This document shows positions 29,080 to 39,125 of a stretch of DNA of 64,000 bases, in pieces. The stretch spans positions 1 through 64,000 of the forward strand of contig NZ_QKZT01000016.1 of the NCBI RefSeq assembly GCF_003254055.1, read 5' to 3'. How positions within the stretch are numbered: the stretch's first letter is position 1; the number at the start of each line of letters is the position of its first letter. A model generated the notes under the pieces. It made no database searches and was not told where the DNA came from. It was given only the letters and a program-made list of their open reading frames with translations. The position numbers and the translations under genes are program-made. Source of the stretch: Algoriphagus chordae (GTDB lineage: Bacteria > Bacteroidota > Bacteroidia > Cytophagales > Cyclobacteriaceae).

Positions 29080-29985
29080 CTAATGCAAGGGCCGCTTCTT
29101 AATCATTCCACCCTTAGTGTCTTTGATTGGATACTGGATAACGAATGCCTTAGAATCAATTTTTTCGATTTCTACCAGCATTTTGGTGACTTCTAATCTT
29201 GTGATTACACAGAATAACACTTTTCTATCTGGAAGTTGATTGGCCTTATCTCCATAGCCCCCATCAGATTTCAGCACCGTCACGCCACGTCCGAGATCAA
29301 AAGATATCATCTGTTTGATCTCCTCATTATGAGAGGACATGATCATTACACCAAGGTATTCTTCTACCCCGTTGATAATAAAATCTACAGTTTTGGAAGC
29401 TGAGAAATAGGTTAGCATGGAGTACATGGCTGTCTCTAAATCCACAAAAATCGCTGCTACTATAAATAAACAGACGTTGAAAACAGTAATAAAGTCACCA
29501 ACGGTCAAGCTGGATTTTCTACTCACAGAAATCGCCAGCACTTCAGTGCCATCTATGACAGCTCCACCTCGGATGGCAAAGCCAATTCCAGATCCTAAGA
29601 AAAAACCACCAAAAACCGCAATCAGTAGTTTATCCGCCGTAATCGCAGGCACTTCTATAAAGTGAACCATAAGTGCCAGTCCGAAAATAGCTATGGTGCT
29701 TTTGATCGCGAACTGTACCGAAACCTGCTTAGCACCAAGTAAAATGAATGGCAGGTTTACTAGGATGATCAGTACAGACAGGTTGACTGGAGTGAGCATT
29801 TCCAAGAGTAAGGACATTCCCATCGCTCCACCGTCAAAGAATCCATTGGGTAACAAAAATCCTTTCAGGCCTATACTCGCCATCACAACTCCTATAGCAA
29901 TGAAAAGTCCATCCTTGATTTGTCTCCAAATTGTGATTCGCTTCACTATCGCATTGTCCTGTATTTTTAAAAGTCGTTTAACCAT
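29080..29985 (-). CDS. YitT-family membrane protein
   Basis: 301 residues. About five membrane helices occupy residues 25-200 (DUF161-type repeats with GAMGMSLLL and SGIGFAIRGGAVIDGTEVLA). A soluble C-terminal DUF2179 domain follows (GVTVLKSDGGYGD, VLFCVITRLEVTKM). The YitT family is widespread and of uncertain function; transport is suspected. It is single by spacing. Confidence 0.85.
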   Translation of the reverse strand: MVKRLLKIQDNAIVKRITIWRQIKDGLFIAIGVVMASIGLKGFLLPNGFFDGGAMGMSLLLEMLTPVNLSVLIILVNLPFILLGAKQVSVQFAIKSTIAIFGLALMVHFIEVPAITADKLLIAVFGGFFLGSGIGFAIRGGAVIDGTEVLAISVSRKSSLTVGDFITVFNVCLFIVAAIFVDLETAMYSMLTYFSASKTVDFIINGVEEYLGVMIMSSHNEEIKQMISFDLGRGVTVLKSDGGYGDKANQLPDRKVLFCVITRLEVTKMLVEIEKIDSKAFVIQYPIKDTKGGMIKKRPLH

Positions 29986-30048
29986 GACTCGAAAGTAGAG
30001 TATTTTAATTTACAGTTATGCCTCTGCCCAACTGAATTCATTTGTTCA

Positions 30049-30819
30049 CTAATCTGCATAAACCCCATCTTTGGGTTTTTCGAATATCTCTGCATCAAAC
30101 TCCTCATCCAAAAGTAGTGCATCTGCAAAGGTCACTTGGTACTTTATGTTCTTAGTAGAGTCATTTTCAAAAGTATAACCAGTCAGGATTCTAGGGAAAA
30201 ACACACCATCTGCATTTCGGTAATCTTCATACTTCAAAGCACTAAGTGTTGGATTTTCATCACCATAATAGGTGACGGTGTAGAGTAAGTATTCCAATCT
30301 ATTGGTCTCAGGATTGATTAGCATAAAGAATTGATCGTCGGGACTGTCACCAGTCTTAGGATTAAACTTGGCTTGATAAGTCGGGTACTTTTTCCCATTA
30401 ATGGATTTATCTGCGATTTTCACTACAGTCACTCCTGGGTCTGTAAATACATAGGGGATATTGAAAAAATAGAAATAGAGATTGTGGTAAAACTTCACGG
30501 ATTGTCCTCTGTAAGCCGCTCTATTTGGACTAATCCAGGTCTGCTCTCCGTCAAAACCAATTTCAAACTCAGTATTAGATAGACGAATTTTTCTGCTATT
30601 CAGATTGATAAACGCATCTTCCTCAGTCATCACTCCCTCATGTATCATGACATAACTTTCTGCTTTGGCATGATACCACTTTTGCCAATCACCATGTGCC
30701 TCTAGTACAGACTTGAAATCAGGGGATAGATCCGGAAGTGGCTTTTCTACCTTGCTTTGACAGGAAATGATGGAGACTAGAATTGTTAGAGAAGCTAATG
30801 CCTGACTGAGTTTACGCAT
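30049..30819 (-). CDS. Lipoprotein of the DUF6503 type
   Basis: 256 residues with a signal peptide and lipobox VSIISC (Cys20). The mature part reads as a LolA-like beta sheet: YVMIHEGVMTEEDA, FDGEQTWI, then FYFFNIPYVFTDPGV and TVTYYGDENP. This matches my memory of the DUF6503 family, whose role is unknown. The resemblance to lipoprotein-carrier folds suggests periplasmic lipid handling, as an inference only. Confidence 0.6.
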   Translation of the reverse strand: MRKLSQALASLTILVSIISCQSKVEKPLPDLSPDFKSVLEAHGDWQKWYHAKAESYVMIHEGVMTEEDAFINLNSRKIRLSNTEFEIGFDGEQTWISPNRAAYRGQSVKFYHNLYFYFFNIPYVFTDPGVTVVKIADKSINGKKYPTYQAKFNPKTGDSPDDQFFMLINPETNRLEYLLYTVTYYGDENPTLSALKYEDYRNADGVFFPRILTGYTFENDSTKNIKYQVTFADALLLDEEFDAEIFEKPKDGVYAD

Positions 30820-30919
30820 ATTGAATCATATTTGGGTGTTCAATTTAAAAGGAAATCGGATTTTACCCAAGCTGGAAATTTCATTGTACTTCTCAAAAGT
30901 TTATTTACAATTAGATACA

Positions 30920-30949
30920 AAAAATGCCCAAGCAATGCTTGGGCGTTTT
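30920..30949 (-). terminator. Terminator at the end of the Sus-like operon
   Basis: GCCCAAGC (30926-30933) and GCTTGGGC (30937-30944) form an 8-bp stem with a 3-base loop, followed on the minus strand by A then a run of T. It closes the minus-strand unit ending with the AEC permease. Confidence 0.85.
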
Positions 30950-30993
30950 CGTTTGGTCAGACCTATCGGTTATTCTAGATAACCTACATTGTG

Positions 30994-32130
30994 TTATTCA
31001 ACTGGACTGTCTTTCAGAACCTTTTCTCTCATATTTTCAAAGCTGAAATCTGTGCTTCTTACCCACTGTATGGCTTTTGGCAACAACGCCGCTCCAACTA
31101 ACAATCCGCCAATGGATATGATGTGGAGAGGAGAAGTAAAGTAGCTACCTGAAGTAAATACACCTAATATCAACAGCGTGCTAAAAGGCATGGATACTGC
31201 CAGAACATTTATTCCTAGTTCCAGATCAAATGTGGGATTGTCTTTTTGCCTTTCGTTGTCATACTCGAGTTTCCTTATTGCAGACATATGTGCAAATGGC
31301 CAAAAACTCACAGCGCTTTGAGGAAATACTACGGCTAGTAGTATGGCTGCCTCAGAGGGCATGGGTACAAGCCAAATGAAGAGACCGCTCAACATAAAGG
31401 TAAATCCAGCCCTGAATGTGAGTAGAGATGTAATAACTCTCAGTTGATCCCATTTGAAAATCACGGCTATTCCTATGAAAAGTAAAACCAAGGGAGTCAT
31501 CATGTCTTTCATCATGAGGATGGATTCACTTAGGAATCCAGGCATACTGTCCATGTGGAATCCGAAACTCAGAAGTACAATTGCTACAAGAATTACCATG
31601 TTTATTGGCTCACTCACCATAGCGATCAGCAGTTCTTTCACTTTTTGACCATTTGATTTAGCTTTCAAATTCTGGTTTTTGTAATACCAGGACATCGCTA
31701 GCAAATAGGCTAAAACCAAAACAAAGAGTTTGTTTCCTATGTCTGCTAAAGCCGCCCAGGCAAGCACGTCATCCCCCAAATATTCTACTATAAATGGGAA
31801 ACAGGTCAATCCAGGAGCCAAAGAAGGTAGCAGCAACATCAGTGTTCGCATAGCCGGGCTGTCTGACTTGATGCCAAAAAATGGCAGGGAGTATTTGGTC
31901 AGGACTATCATCACGATATTGAATGCCAAAGCCAACACCGGAAGAATTAATAAATCCGGGTTGATTTCGATTTTTAATAAAGCGACAAAGATCATTGCCG
32001 GCAAGGCGATGTTTAGAATAATGGTTTTTAACCCTTTTTTCTGATCCTCGTTTTGTAGTTTTTTCTGGAGTAATATCCCGATTACTATCAAAAGGAGCAG
32101 CGATAGGGTCTTCTGAAGTGCAATACTCAT
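30994..32130 (-). CDS. AEC-family permease (auxin efflux carrier type)
   Basis: 378 residues with about ten membrane helices in the five-plus-five arrangement of the AEC/BART superfamily: QKTLSLLLLIVIGILLQKKL at the start, then ILNIALPAMIFVALLKI with the typical NxxLPA motif. Family members carry organic acids, amino acids or auxin-like compounds, in either direction. The start lies 12 bases after the stop of the aminotransferase gene, so the two are cotranscribed, probably as the last genes of the sigma/SusCD locus. I infer that it moves the small molecule handled by that locus across the inner membrane. Confidence 0.85.
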   Translation of the reverse strand: MSIALQKTLSLLLLIVIGILLQKKLQNEDQKKGLKTIILNIALPAMIFVALLKIEINPDLLILPVLALAFNIVMIVLTKYSLPFFGIKSDSPAMRTLMLLLPSLAPGLTCFPFIVEYLGDDVLAWAALADIGNKLFVLVLAYLLAMSWYYKNQNLKAKSNGQKVKELLIAMVSEPINMVILVAIVLLSFGFHMDSMPGFLSESILMMKDMMTPLVLLFIGIAVIFKWDQLRVITSLLTFRAGFTFMLSGLFIWLVPMPSEAAILLAVVFPQSAVSFWPFAHMSAIRKLEYDNERQKDNPTFDLELGINVLAVSMPFSTLLILGVFTSGSYFTSPLHIISIGGLLVGAALLPKAIQWVRSTDFSFENMREKVLKDSPVE

Positions 32131-32142
32131 AGCTCTTTAACT

Positions 32143-33312
32143 CTAGGCTGTTACTTTTTTGAAAGTATCGACGAAAATTTCCATTTCCTCCTTAGTACCC
32201 ATACTTACACGGCACCATGGTTTGTCTTCTATGTTGAATACTTTGACACCTACTCCATTGTCATACATTCCTTTCATGAAGGGCTGGCCTTCCATGCGAA
32301 GAGGGAATATCATAAAGCTGGTTTCAGAAGGAATGATGTCGTAACCCAAAGATGCAATCTCACCCTTGGTATATTCTCTACATTCTGTGTTCATGTTTCT
32401 GCAGCTAGAGATAAAGCTAGGCTCCTTCATACTTGCTATAGCTCCATTTAATGAAGTGACACATAAGCCCATAGTACTTCTTACTTTGGAAGTAATACTT
32501 TCTATCCGCTCTGGAAGGGCTACCAAATACCCGATTCTAAGGCCTGCCATTCCATGTGCCTTAGAGAATGTTCTTGCGATCATTACATCTTTACCTTCTG
32601 CGACAAGGCCGACCATTGTATTTGCTTCCGGGTCTTGCATAAACTCAAGATAGGCTTCATCTACGAAGACAGGCGTTTTTTGTGAGACTGAAGAACAGAA
32701 AGCTTTAAGCTTAGCAGCATCAGTGATGGAACCAGTAGGATTGTTAGGGTTACAGATGTACACTAAGTTAGTTTCTGAGTCTACGGCTTTTGCCATACCG
32801 TCAAGATCATGCTGATAGTCTCCTGTCAATAATACAGGCTTCCAAGTAGCACCAAGTCTTTGAGCAGTATTCATTAACGACATGTAAGAAGGATCGGCAG
32901 ATACTACATTTCCACCATTCATAAATTGTACGAAAGCAGTCTTTTCAAGAATATCTGAAGAGCCTGGTGAGAGCATAATGTGATCTGTACTAACCCCTTC
33001 CTTTTCAGCGATCATTTCTATAAGCACTTTAGCTTGACCGTGACCATATCTGTTTCCTAATGTGATAGAATCTGAAATCGCCTTGATCACCTTTGGGGAA
33101 GGTCCATAAGGGTTTTCGTTTGAATTTAATTTTGCAACTAAACGAGCTTCATCGTAATTAAATAGGGGGATATGCTCGTTAAGAATTGAATTAGGTTGGT
33201 AGGCGGCTAGTGCTTTGTTTTTTGGTAGAGCAAAAGCAGGTGCCGCGGCCATGGTTCCCACAGCCATTAGGCTGGTTTTGATCCAATTTCTTCTGTTAAT
33301 AGAGTGGTTCAT
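32143..33312 (-). CDS. Tat-exported aminotransferase of the HisC-like class I/II family
   Basis: 389 residues. The N-terminus carries a twin-arginine signal (RRNWIK at 7-12, then a mild hydrophobic stretch to about 30). Behind it is a full fold-type I PLP enzyme: NENPYGPSP, YICNPNNPTGS (residues 185-195), the FVDEAYLEF aspartate (218), the PLP lysine in ARTFSKAHGMAG (Lys251) and the carboxylate-binding GLRIGY (Arg259). It resembles histidinol-phosphate aminotransferase, but no other histidine gene is near. Export in folded form with cofactor bound is what the Tat route is for. It sits between a SusCD-associated lipoprotein and an AEC permease, suggesting transamination of an imported amine or amino acid in the periplasm. 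Confidence 0.85.
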   Translation of the reverse strand: MNHSINRRNWIKTSLMAVGTMAAAPAFALPKNKALAAYQPNSILNEHIPLFNYDEARLVAKLNSNENPYGPSPKVIKAISDSITLGNRYGHGQAKVLIEMIAEKEGVSTDHIMLSPGSSDILEKTAFVQFMNGGNVVSADPSYMSLMNTAQRLGATWKPVLLTGDYQHDLDGMAKAVDSETNLVYICNPNNPTGSITDAAKLKAFCSSVSQKTPVFVDEAYLEFMQDPEANTMVGLVAEGKDVMIARTFSKAHGMAGLRIGYLVALPERIESITSKVRSTMGLCVTSLNGAIASMKEPSFISSCRNMNTECREYTKGEIASLGYDIIPSETSFMIFPLRMEGQPFMKGMYDNGVGVKVFNIEDKPWCRVSMGTKEEMEIFVDTFKKVTA

Positions 33313-33379
33313 AATGATGTTAATAAGGTTGTAGAAAGATTTAGCGTGTAGTTGTATTTACTATTGATTAAGATTCTTG

Positions 33380-33823
33380 TTAATTGACTCTCACGGTGTG
33401 GTATTTTCGAAAGGCTACATCTTTGTAGGTTCCCGCAAATTCTAGTTGAACCGAATTGCCGCTTGCAGCTTCAGACAACCCAAGGTCTGCCCAGGAAACT
33501 ACTAGATCGGCACTGCCATCTGAGCCAGTTACCAAGCTTGCCACTTCATTGGTGTTATTGATGTAGACAGCGATGTTTAAATTTGGGACTGGGATGGAGT
33601 CTATTCCCTTGGTGTAGTCTAGAATATTGGTTTTGTCAAGCTCAAGGAACTTTGACCCAACGGTCACTGGAGACGTGGCATCAAAGGTGCTTCCCTCCAG
33701 CAACACCAGGACCGGTGATGCTACATTTGGAGTAGCCAAATCTTCTGCTTCAACACAGGATTGAGAGAAGGAAAGAGTGGCTAATGCTGCCAGTACTAAA
33801 TATGTATTGAATGACTTTTTCAT
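33380..33823 (-). CDS. Small lipoprotein of the SusCD locus
   Basis: 147 residues. The signal peptide ends near SFSQSC (Cys23), a weak lipobox. The rest is an immunoglobulin-like beta domain (VLVLLEGSTFDATSPVTVG, GNSVQLEFAGTYKDVAFRKY). It occupies the position that SusE/SusF-type surface binding proteins hold in other loci. The gap to SusD is 137 bases and to the aminotransferase 67 bases. No known family. Confidence 0.6.
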   Translation of the reverse strand: MKKSFNTYLVLAALATLSFSQSCVEAEDLATPNVASPVLVLLEGSTFDATSPVTVGSKFLELDKTNILDYTKGIDSIPVPNLNIAVYINNTNEVASLVTGSDGSADLVVSWADLGLSEAASGNSVQLEFAGTYKDVAFRKYHTVRVN

Positions 33824-33960
33824 GTGATTATGTGTTTTTTGTGGTCAAGCTGATTACTTATTGCAGGGATTCTGAATCATTTTCATTCATTCCTAAGTCT
33901 GACGTTTTAATTCGGCTTGATTTCATATTGAGTGCATTTGAAAGTTGGATGTGTTACTTC

Positions 33961-35421
33961 TTAATCTACCCACCAAAGAGGGGTTCGCATATTGTCAGAA
34001 CCTCCGAGCATACTCACGCCTTCGTCCAGGTTTGTTCTATTTAGAGAGTATTCCGAAGTAGGGTATTCAATTCTAGTAGGCAGAATTCCTTCATTCGAAA
34101 ATGCTGAGCTAGCATTTGGAGCAGGCATCACAGGATATCCGGTTCTGCGGAATTCGTTCCAAGCTTCCACTCCTTGACCGAACAAAGCGATCCATTTCTG
34201 TGTCATGATGCTTTCTTTGGTTACCCCACCAATCCTGCTCATATAATCGTCCGGCATAACCAATCCTTGTTGCTGAAAGGATGCTTTGATAGCATTCTCA
34301 AGAAAATCTTCGGCATTTCCATCAATATCTCCATCCAGAGCAGCTTCAGCTTTGATGAACTCCACTTCTGCATAAGTCATGAGTACACTTGGAGCAGTAG
34401 GATCTAGATATTTCAGTCCAATAACAGAAGCGTTGTAAGTCCCTGCAGCAGCATCAGTGAGTCCATTAGGCAGTCCTGCATAAGATCCATCACTTAAAGG
34501 CTGAGCATAAACAGTGATTCTCTCATCGTCAAGTTCAAGCAACTTGTCGATCAGTGTTGAGCTAATATTCCAATCGGATCGGGTAGAGAAAACATCAAAC
34601 ATTTTGTTTCTACTTCCTATTACATCGAAGTGAATTAGTTCAGCGGCTTGGTCATTACTTTCGATTATCGGGTACTTCACAGGGTCAGATAAAATCTGAG
34701 TCATAAGTGCTTTTGATTCAGCTGGTTTTTTGGAAGCTTGTCTGTTGGCTATTCTCAAGGCAAGTGAATTCGTGAATCTTTTCCACTTCATGATATCACC
34801 GTCGAAAAGGATATCTCCGACTACCTCCGGTCCCGAAGTTGATAGGAGATCATTCGCTTCCATTAGGTCAGTCAGGATTCCGGCATAAACATCTTCCATG
34901 GAATCGTATTTCGGGGAGTTGATAGCTTCTTCTGCTGTACCGTTAAGTGCTTCTGAATATGGAATAGGGCCAAATACATCTGTGAGGTAAGCAAAACCAA
35001 AGGATTGCATGGTCATTGCTATTCCTAGATAATTGGAGTTTTCGAACTCTGCACCTGCCTCCGAGAGTGTTATGACTCTTTCGAAATTGATGAGCGATTC
35101 ATTATATATACTGTTCCAAGTTCCAGATGAAATGGTAAGTGGGATTTCGTAGCTATCGCCTTCAGCATTGATGTAGATATTTCGTGATAGGTGCTGAATC
35201 CAGCACATAGCGGCATCGATATTTAGGCGTTGATATCTAGTGCTATGTCCCCAATATCGATCTACAGTCACCTGGATTGCATTAGGTAAAAGCAGGGAAG
35301 GGGATATGGATACTGGGTTGTTGGGATCTGTGTTGATTTCTTCAAAATCCTTGGTACAGGAAGTCATCGTTCCAAAAGTCAGAAGAAGTATTGCGATACT
35401 GTATATGTATAGTCTTTTCAT
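33961..35421 (-). CDS. SusD/RagB-family nutrient-binding outer membrane lipoprotein
   Basis: 486 residues with lipobox FGTMTSC (Cys22) and the SusD start pattern CTKDFEEINTDPNNP. It belongs to the subgroup with the NxDPNxP N-terminus and repeated TPR-like helices, usually encoded beside SusC (here 28 bases downstream of its stop). SusD forms the lid on the SusC barrel and captures substrate at the cell surface. This subgroup often serves peptides or amino acid-like ligands as well as sugars, so the substrate cannot be told from sequence. Confidence 0.92.
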   Translation of the reverse strand: MKRLYIYSIAILLLTFGTMTSCTKDFEEINTDPNNPVSISPSLLLPNAIQVTVDRYWGHSTRYQRLNIDAAMCWIQHLSRNIYINAEGDSYEIPLTISSGTWNSIYNESLINFERVITLSEAGAEFENSNYLGIAMTMQSFGFAYLTDVFGPIPYSEALNGTAEEAINSPKYDSMEDVYAGILTDLMEANDLLSTSGPEVVGDILFDGDIMKWKRFTNSLALRIANRQASKKPAESKALMTQILSDPVKYPIIESNDQAAELIHFDVIGSRNKMFDVFSTRSDWNISSTLIDKLLELDDERITVYAQPLSDGSYAGLPNGLTDAAAGTYNASVIGLKYLDPTAPSVLMTYAEVEFIKAEAALDGDIDGNAEDFLENAIKASFQQQGLVMPDDYMSRIGGVTKESIMTQKWIALFGQGVEAWNEFRRTGYPVMPAPNASSAFSNEGILPTRIEYPTSEYSLNRTNLDEGVSMLGGSDNMRTPLWWVD

Positions 35422-35449
35422 GATTTGTTCTTTAGGTGTGAAAGATTGA

Positions 35450-38400
35450 TCAGAATGTCACGTTAAGATTGAATCCTAAATTCCGTGTAGAAGGCATCTC
35501 GCCATAGGAAAACCCCTGCCCGTTGCCTCCTTTGTCATCAACCTCAGGATCCATATGCGGATGATTTTTATAAAGTATCGCCAGGTTTCGTCCAACGAAT
35601 GAAAGTTTCATGGTTTGTATGAATTTGTTTCCTAGGAAGTTTTTAGGGAAAACGTAACCCAAGGAGAGCTCACGAAGCTTCACGTAGGATCCATCAAATA
35701 TTCCCGTTTCATGATAGGTTCGAGGATTTTGTGCATTCCAGAAAGTGCTAGCTGCTGCTATTACGTCATTGGGTACATATTCCGGGTTTTCAGTAGTGCC
35801 AATATTTTTGACTCCTTCACCAATCACACCTTCTTCTCTGCCTGTTTCAGTTTCGGCGTATTGACCTGTTTTTCGAGCTAGGCCAGTTCCCACATCGAAG
35901 ATGTCGCCACCCATTTTGATGTCGATCAGCGTGTTGAGTTCTAATCCTTTGTAAGCGAGCGAGTTGCTCCATCCGCCTATCCAGTCAGGCTGGATATTCC
36001 CTAGAACATATGTGCCTTCATCAATTACTGGGAGTCCATTATTGTAAACAATCTCTCCTTCTGGGCTTCTTAAGTATCTTCTTCCGTATAGGGAACCGTA
36101 AGGCTGGCCCACTCTGGCTTCAGAAGTCAAGGAGTTTTGAGTTGCTAGGATGTAGTTGTCAAGCCCTTCTGCTAGTTCTACTACTTGGTTTCGGTTTCTG
36201 GCAAAATTGAAAGCGGTAAACCAGCTGAATCCGGATGCTGTATTAATAGGTGTTGCGTTGATGGTAAGCTCGATTCCTTGGTTGGTGATTTCTCCAGCAT
36301 TTAGAATCTGACTACTATAACCTGAGGCAGTAGATATCGATACAGCAAGGATTTGGTTGACTGTAGATTGATGGTAGTATGTGAAGTCAATTCCAATTCT
36401 GCCTTCTAGAAACCTTAAGTCTAATCCTATTTCTTTTCCAGTAGTAATCTCAGGTTTTAGAGATCTGTTTGCTATCTCGTTTGACTCAGCGTAAGTAGGA
36501 ATCGCACCAGCCCACAGCCCTTCAGAAGAATAAACTTGGTTCAATAAGTAGGGGTCTGCGTCATTGCCTACCTGAGCGATACTTCCCCGGATTTTAGCAA
36601 ATGAAAGAAAGCCAGACTGAACATCGAAAATATCAGTCAAGACAGCACTCATCGCCACCGAAGGATAGAAGAAGGAGTTATTATCCGTTGGGAGAGTACT
36701 TGACCAGTCATTTCTTCCGGTTACATCAAGAAATAAGTAATTGTTGAACCCAAATTGCGCTGAGCCGAAAACACTATTTACAACTTGCTCGCTGATAGAG
36801 CTGGATGGAGTAACTGGGCTAGCATAGTTACCTAAATTATAAAGGCCATCAATCGTTAATTGTCCCACATAGACAGAGTTGCTTTTGTAGTGATTAACTC
36901 TGTTGTTTGCACCAGCTTGAAATTTGAGTGAAAGTCTTTGAGTGATGTCTTTGTCGTATGTTAAGATTACATCACTGTTTGTTTCTTGACTACTAAGGAC
37001 GGATTCGGTATAAGAGCCGAATCTTTTTACATTGTTTTTGTAGCTCTCTGCACTGTGAATATTTATTCTGCTGTCACTCCAGTAATCCGTACCAGATCGA
37101 GCCATGATGCTGAAATTCTCATTTATGTCATAATTCAAAGCAATGCTTCCTACCAAGCGGTCTTTTTCATTTGAAGAAGGAAGATATTTTTGGTTGAAGA
37201 ATGGGTTGGAGAAATATTCGTGCTGCCAGTTGGCATAAGGGTAGTCATCACCATCTCTGAAAGTGAGTCTTTGAACATCGTAGTAATCTTCCCAATTTTT
37301 AAGCTTGGTATAATCGGTATGTCTGTGTGCCCAAATAAAATCCTGGCTTCCTGAGAAGCTTCTGTTGTCTGAACCTGATTTTACATATTCAGCATTCACA
37401 CTCATTTGAAGCTGAGGGATGAATTTGTAAGATGTGTTAAGTTTGAAGTTGTTCCTGTAATAGTCATTGTCGGCCATGATGCTGGTTTGATCCAGTCTGC
37501 CAATGGAAGCTCTGAAGCTTCCTTGCTCATTTCCTCCGGAGAGTGCTATTGAGTTGGAGAAACTGTGTCCAGTCTCCCAAAAGTCCTCCCAGTTATTTGG
37601 TTGTGGTAAAAGCGCGACTTTCTCTGGTGCAGAATACCAAAGCGGTACTAGACTTCCATCCATTGGGGCTCCCCAGCTTTCATCCACACCTGCGGTACCA
37701 CGGATTCCGTCTGCATCGTAGCCATTCCTCCCGTCTACATACCAAGTTCTATAGCCAGAACCGCCACCATAGGTATTTTGAAAATCCGGTTTGATCAATG
37801 GATTGTCAAAAGTCATGTTGCTGTTGAATTCTATGCCCAAGCCTTTGGTGCCTGAACCATTTTTAGTAGTAACCATAATGACCCCATTCGCTGCACGAGA
37901 GCCATATAGGGCTGCTGCGGTTGCGCCCTTAAGAATTGTCATTTCTTTAATGTTGTCAGGGCTTATTTCCGATAGACCATTTCCATAGGTTCTACTGGAA
38001 GTTTGTTCTAAAGGCACTCCATCCACCACTACGAGCGGCTGATTATTTCCGGCAACAGAAGACGAGCCTCTGATTACGACATGGGCGCCACTACCTGGCA
38101 TAGAGTTTCCTGTTACTTGAACTCCGGATATTCGACCTGAAAGGCTGTTCGCCACATTAGTAGGGCGTGACTCTGTGAGCGCACTTCCGTCTACACTTTG
38201 TGTGGAATAGCCTAGCGCTTTTTTGTCTCGCTCTAGTCCGAAGGCAGTCACGACTACTTCGCTCAGTGCTAGATCGGATGATGCTAATTCTATATTGAAA
38301 AAAGAGGTAGACCCAACTTTGATCTCTTGAGTAGTAAAGCCAATGAAAGAAACCATCAAGATTGCTTCTTCACTATTATCTGGAAGGTTTAAGGAGAATT

Positions 38401-38926
38401 TTCCATCGACGTCAGTTACCACGCCGTTCATGGTTCCTTTTATCAGTATGCTTGCTCCAGGAATAGGGATTTGATCATCATCCATCACCAAACCTTGTAT
38501 AGTTCTCTCTAATTTTTCGATGGATGGTGAAGAGAGATGGTAAGAGAGAATGGAAGGTGTAGGTATAGATACAGTTTCTTGATTTTCTGATTGTTCAAGC
38601 ATATAAAAACTACCTGAACCTTTTCTGTAATTCAGCTGACTTCCTTTCAGGATTCGCTGCAGATTCTCTTCAGCACTAAGTTTGGTATTGATCGCTGCAG
38701 GGAATCTTTTCTCTGAGTCCACTAGAGCTGACGGATATGCTATAGATATAGCATATAGGTCCTCGAGTTCTTTGAGTGTTGATTCCAGATTTTTCTGGTC
38801 CAGCTTCTGGTCTGAAACTGGGGCTTTGGCAAATTGTGTAAGATTTTGGCCTTTTACGGTGACTGGGAGTGCTAGCACTCCAGTCAGCCCAACTACCAAT
38901 AGATAACGGGTAAATTTGATGAGCAT
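35450..38926 (-). CDS. SusC/RagA-family TonB-dependent receptor with STN signalling domain
   Basis: 1158 residues. Domains in order: signal peptide (1-26), STN domain (~47-108, LKELEDLYAISIAYPS and LQRILKGSQLNYRK), carboxypeptidase-regulatory-like domain (~140-215, IQGLVMDDDQIPIPGASILI), TonB box and plug (LSEVVVTAFGLE; VVIRGSSSVAGNNQPLVVVD), then the 22-strand barrel ending in Phe. The STN domain is what FecA-type receptors use to signal to an anti-sigma factor. An ECF sigma and FecR pair lies directly upstream, so the receptor probably controls its own expression on binding substrate. Confidence 0.95.
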   Translation of the reverse strand: MLIKFTRYLLVVGLTGVLALPVTVKGQNLTQFAKAPVSDQKLDQKNLESTLKELEDLYAISIAYPSALVDSEKRFPAAINTKLSAEENLQRILKGSQLNYRKGSGSFYMLEQSENQETVSIPTPSILSYHLSSPSIEKLERTIQGLVMDDDQIPIPGASILIKGTMNGVVTDVDGKFSLNLPDNSEEAILMVSFIGFTTQEIKVGSTSFFNIELASSDLALSEVVVTAFGLERDKKALGYSTQSVDGSALTESRPTNVANSLSGRISGVQVTGNSMPGSGAHVVIRGSSSVAGNNQPLVVVDGVPLEQTSSRTYGNGLSEISPDNIKEMTILKGATAAALYGSRAANGVIMVTTKNGSGTKGLGIEFNSNMTFDNPLIKPDFQNTYGGGSGYRTWYVDGRNGYDADGIRGTAGVDESWGAPMDGSLVPLWYSAPEKVALLPQPNNWEDFWETGHSFSNSIALSGGNEQGSFRASIGRLDQTSIMADNDYYRNNFKLNTSYKFIPQLQMSVNAEYVKSGSDNRSFSGSQDFIWAHRHTDYTKLKNWEDYYDVQRLTFRDGDDYPYANWQHEYFSNPFFNQKYLPSSNEKDRLVGSIALNYDINENFSIMARSGTDYWSDSRINIHSAESYKNNVKRFGSYTESVLSSQETNSDVILTYDKDITQRLSLKFQAGANNRVNHYKSNSVYVGQLTIDGLYNLGNYASPVTPSSSISEQVVNSVFGSAQFGFNNYLFLDVTGRNDWSSTLPTDNNSFFYPSVAMSAVLTDIFDVQSGFLSFAKIRGSIAQVGNDADPYLLNQVYSSEGLWAGAIPTYAESNEIANRSLKPEITTGKEIGLDLRFLEGRIGIDFTYYHQSTVNQILAVSISTASGYSSQILNAGEITNQGIELTINATPINTASGFSWFTAFNFARNRNQVVELAEGLDNYILATQNSLTSEARVGQPYGSLYGRRYLRSPEGEIVYNNGLPVIDEGTYVLGNIQPDWIGGWSNSLAYKGLELNTLIDIKMGGDIFDVGTGLARKTGQYAETETGREEGVIGEGVKNIGTTENPEYVPNDVIAAASTFWNAQNPRTYHETGIFDGSYVKLRELSLGYVFPKNFLGNKFIQTMKLSFVGRNLAILYKNHPHMDPEVDDKGGNGQGFSYGEMPSTRNLGFNLNVTF

Positions 38927-39125
38927 AGATTAACAGGTTAGTGGTTAGAATGATACCTCGCGTTTATTTTGGGTCAATTGCTAATCATTCATAGATCCGG
39001 ATATGGTATATATCCTGATCTCACTAGTGTAATTTTCGACTGTGGTGTTTGCCAGAGTCGTTGCTCGAACTAAGTTTACTAGTAATTATATTTGCCTGCT
39101 ATCCGGCCGAAAGGCAGGCGGTAAT

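Noticed and set aside
32143..33312. hisC of the histidine pathway
   Set aside because: It carries a Tat signal and no other his gene is near; the neighbours are an uptake locus. A symbol would be misleading.
39085..39125. Terminator between SusC and FecR genes
   Set aside because: The GCCTGC/GCAGGC arms are short, the loop is long and no clean T-run follows; it looks like a degraded dispersed repeat.
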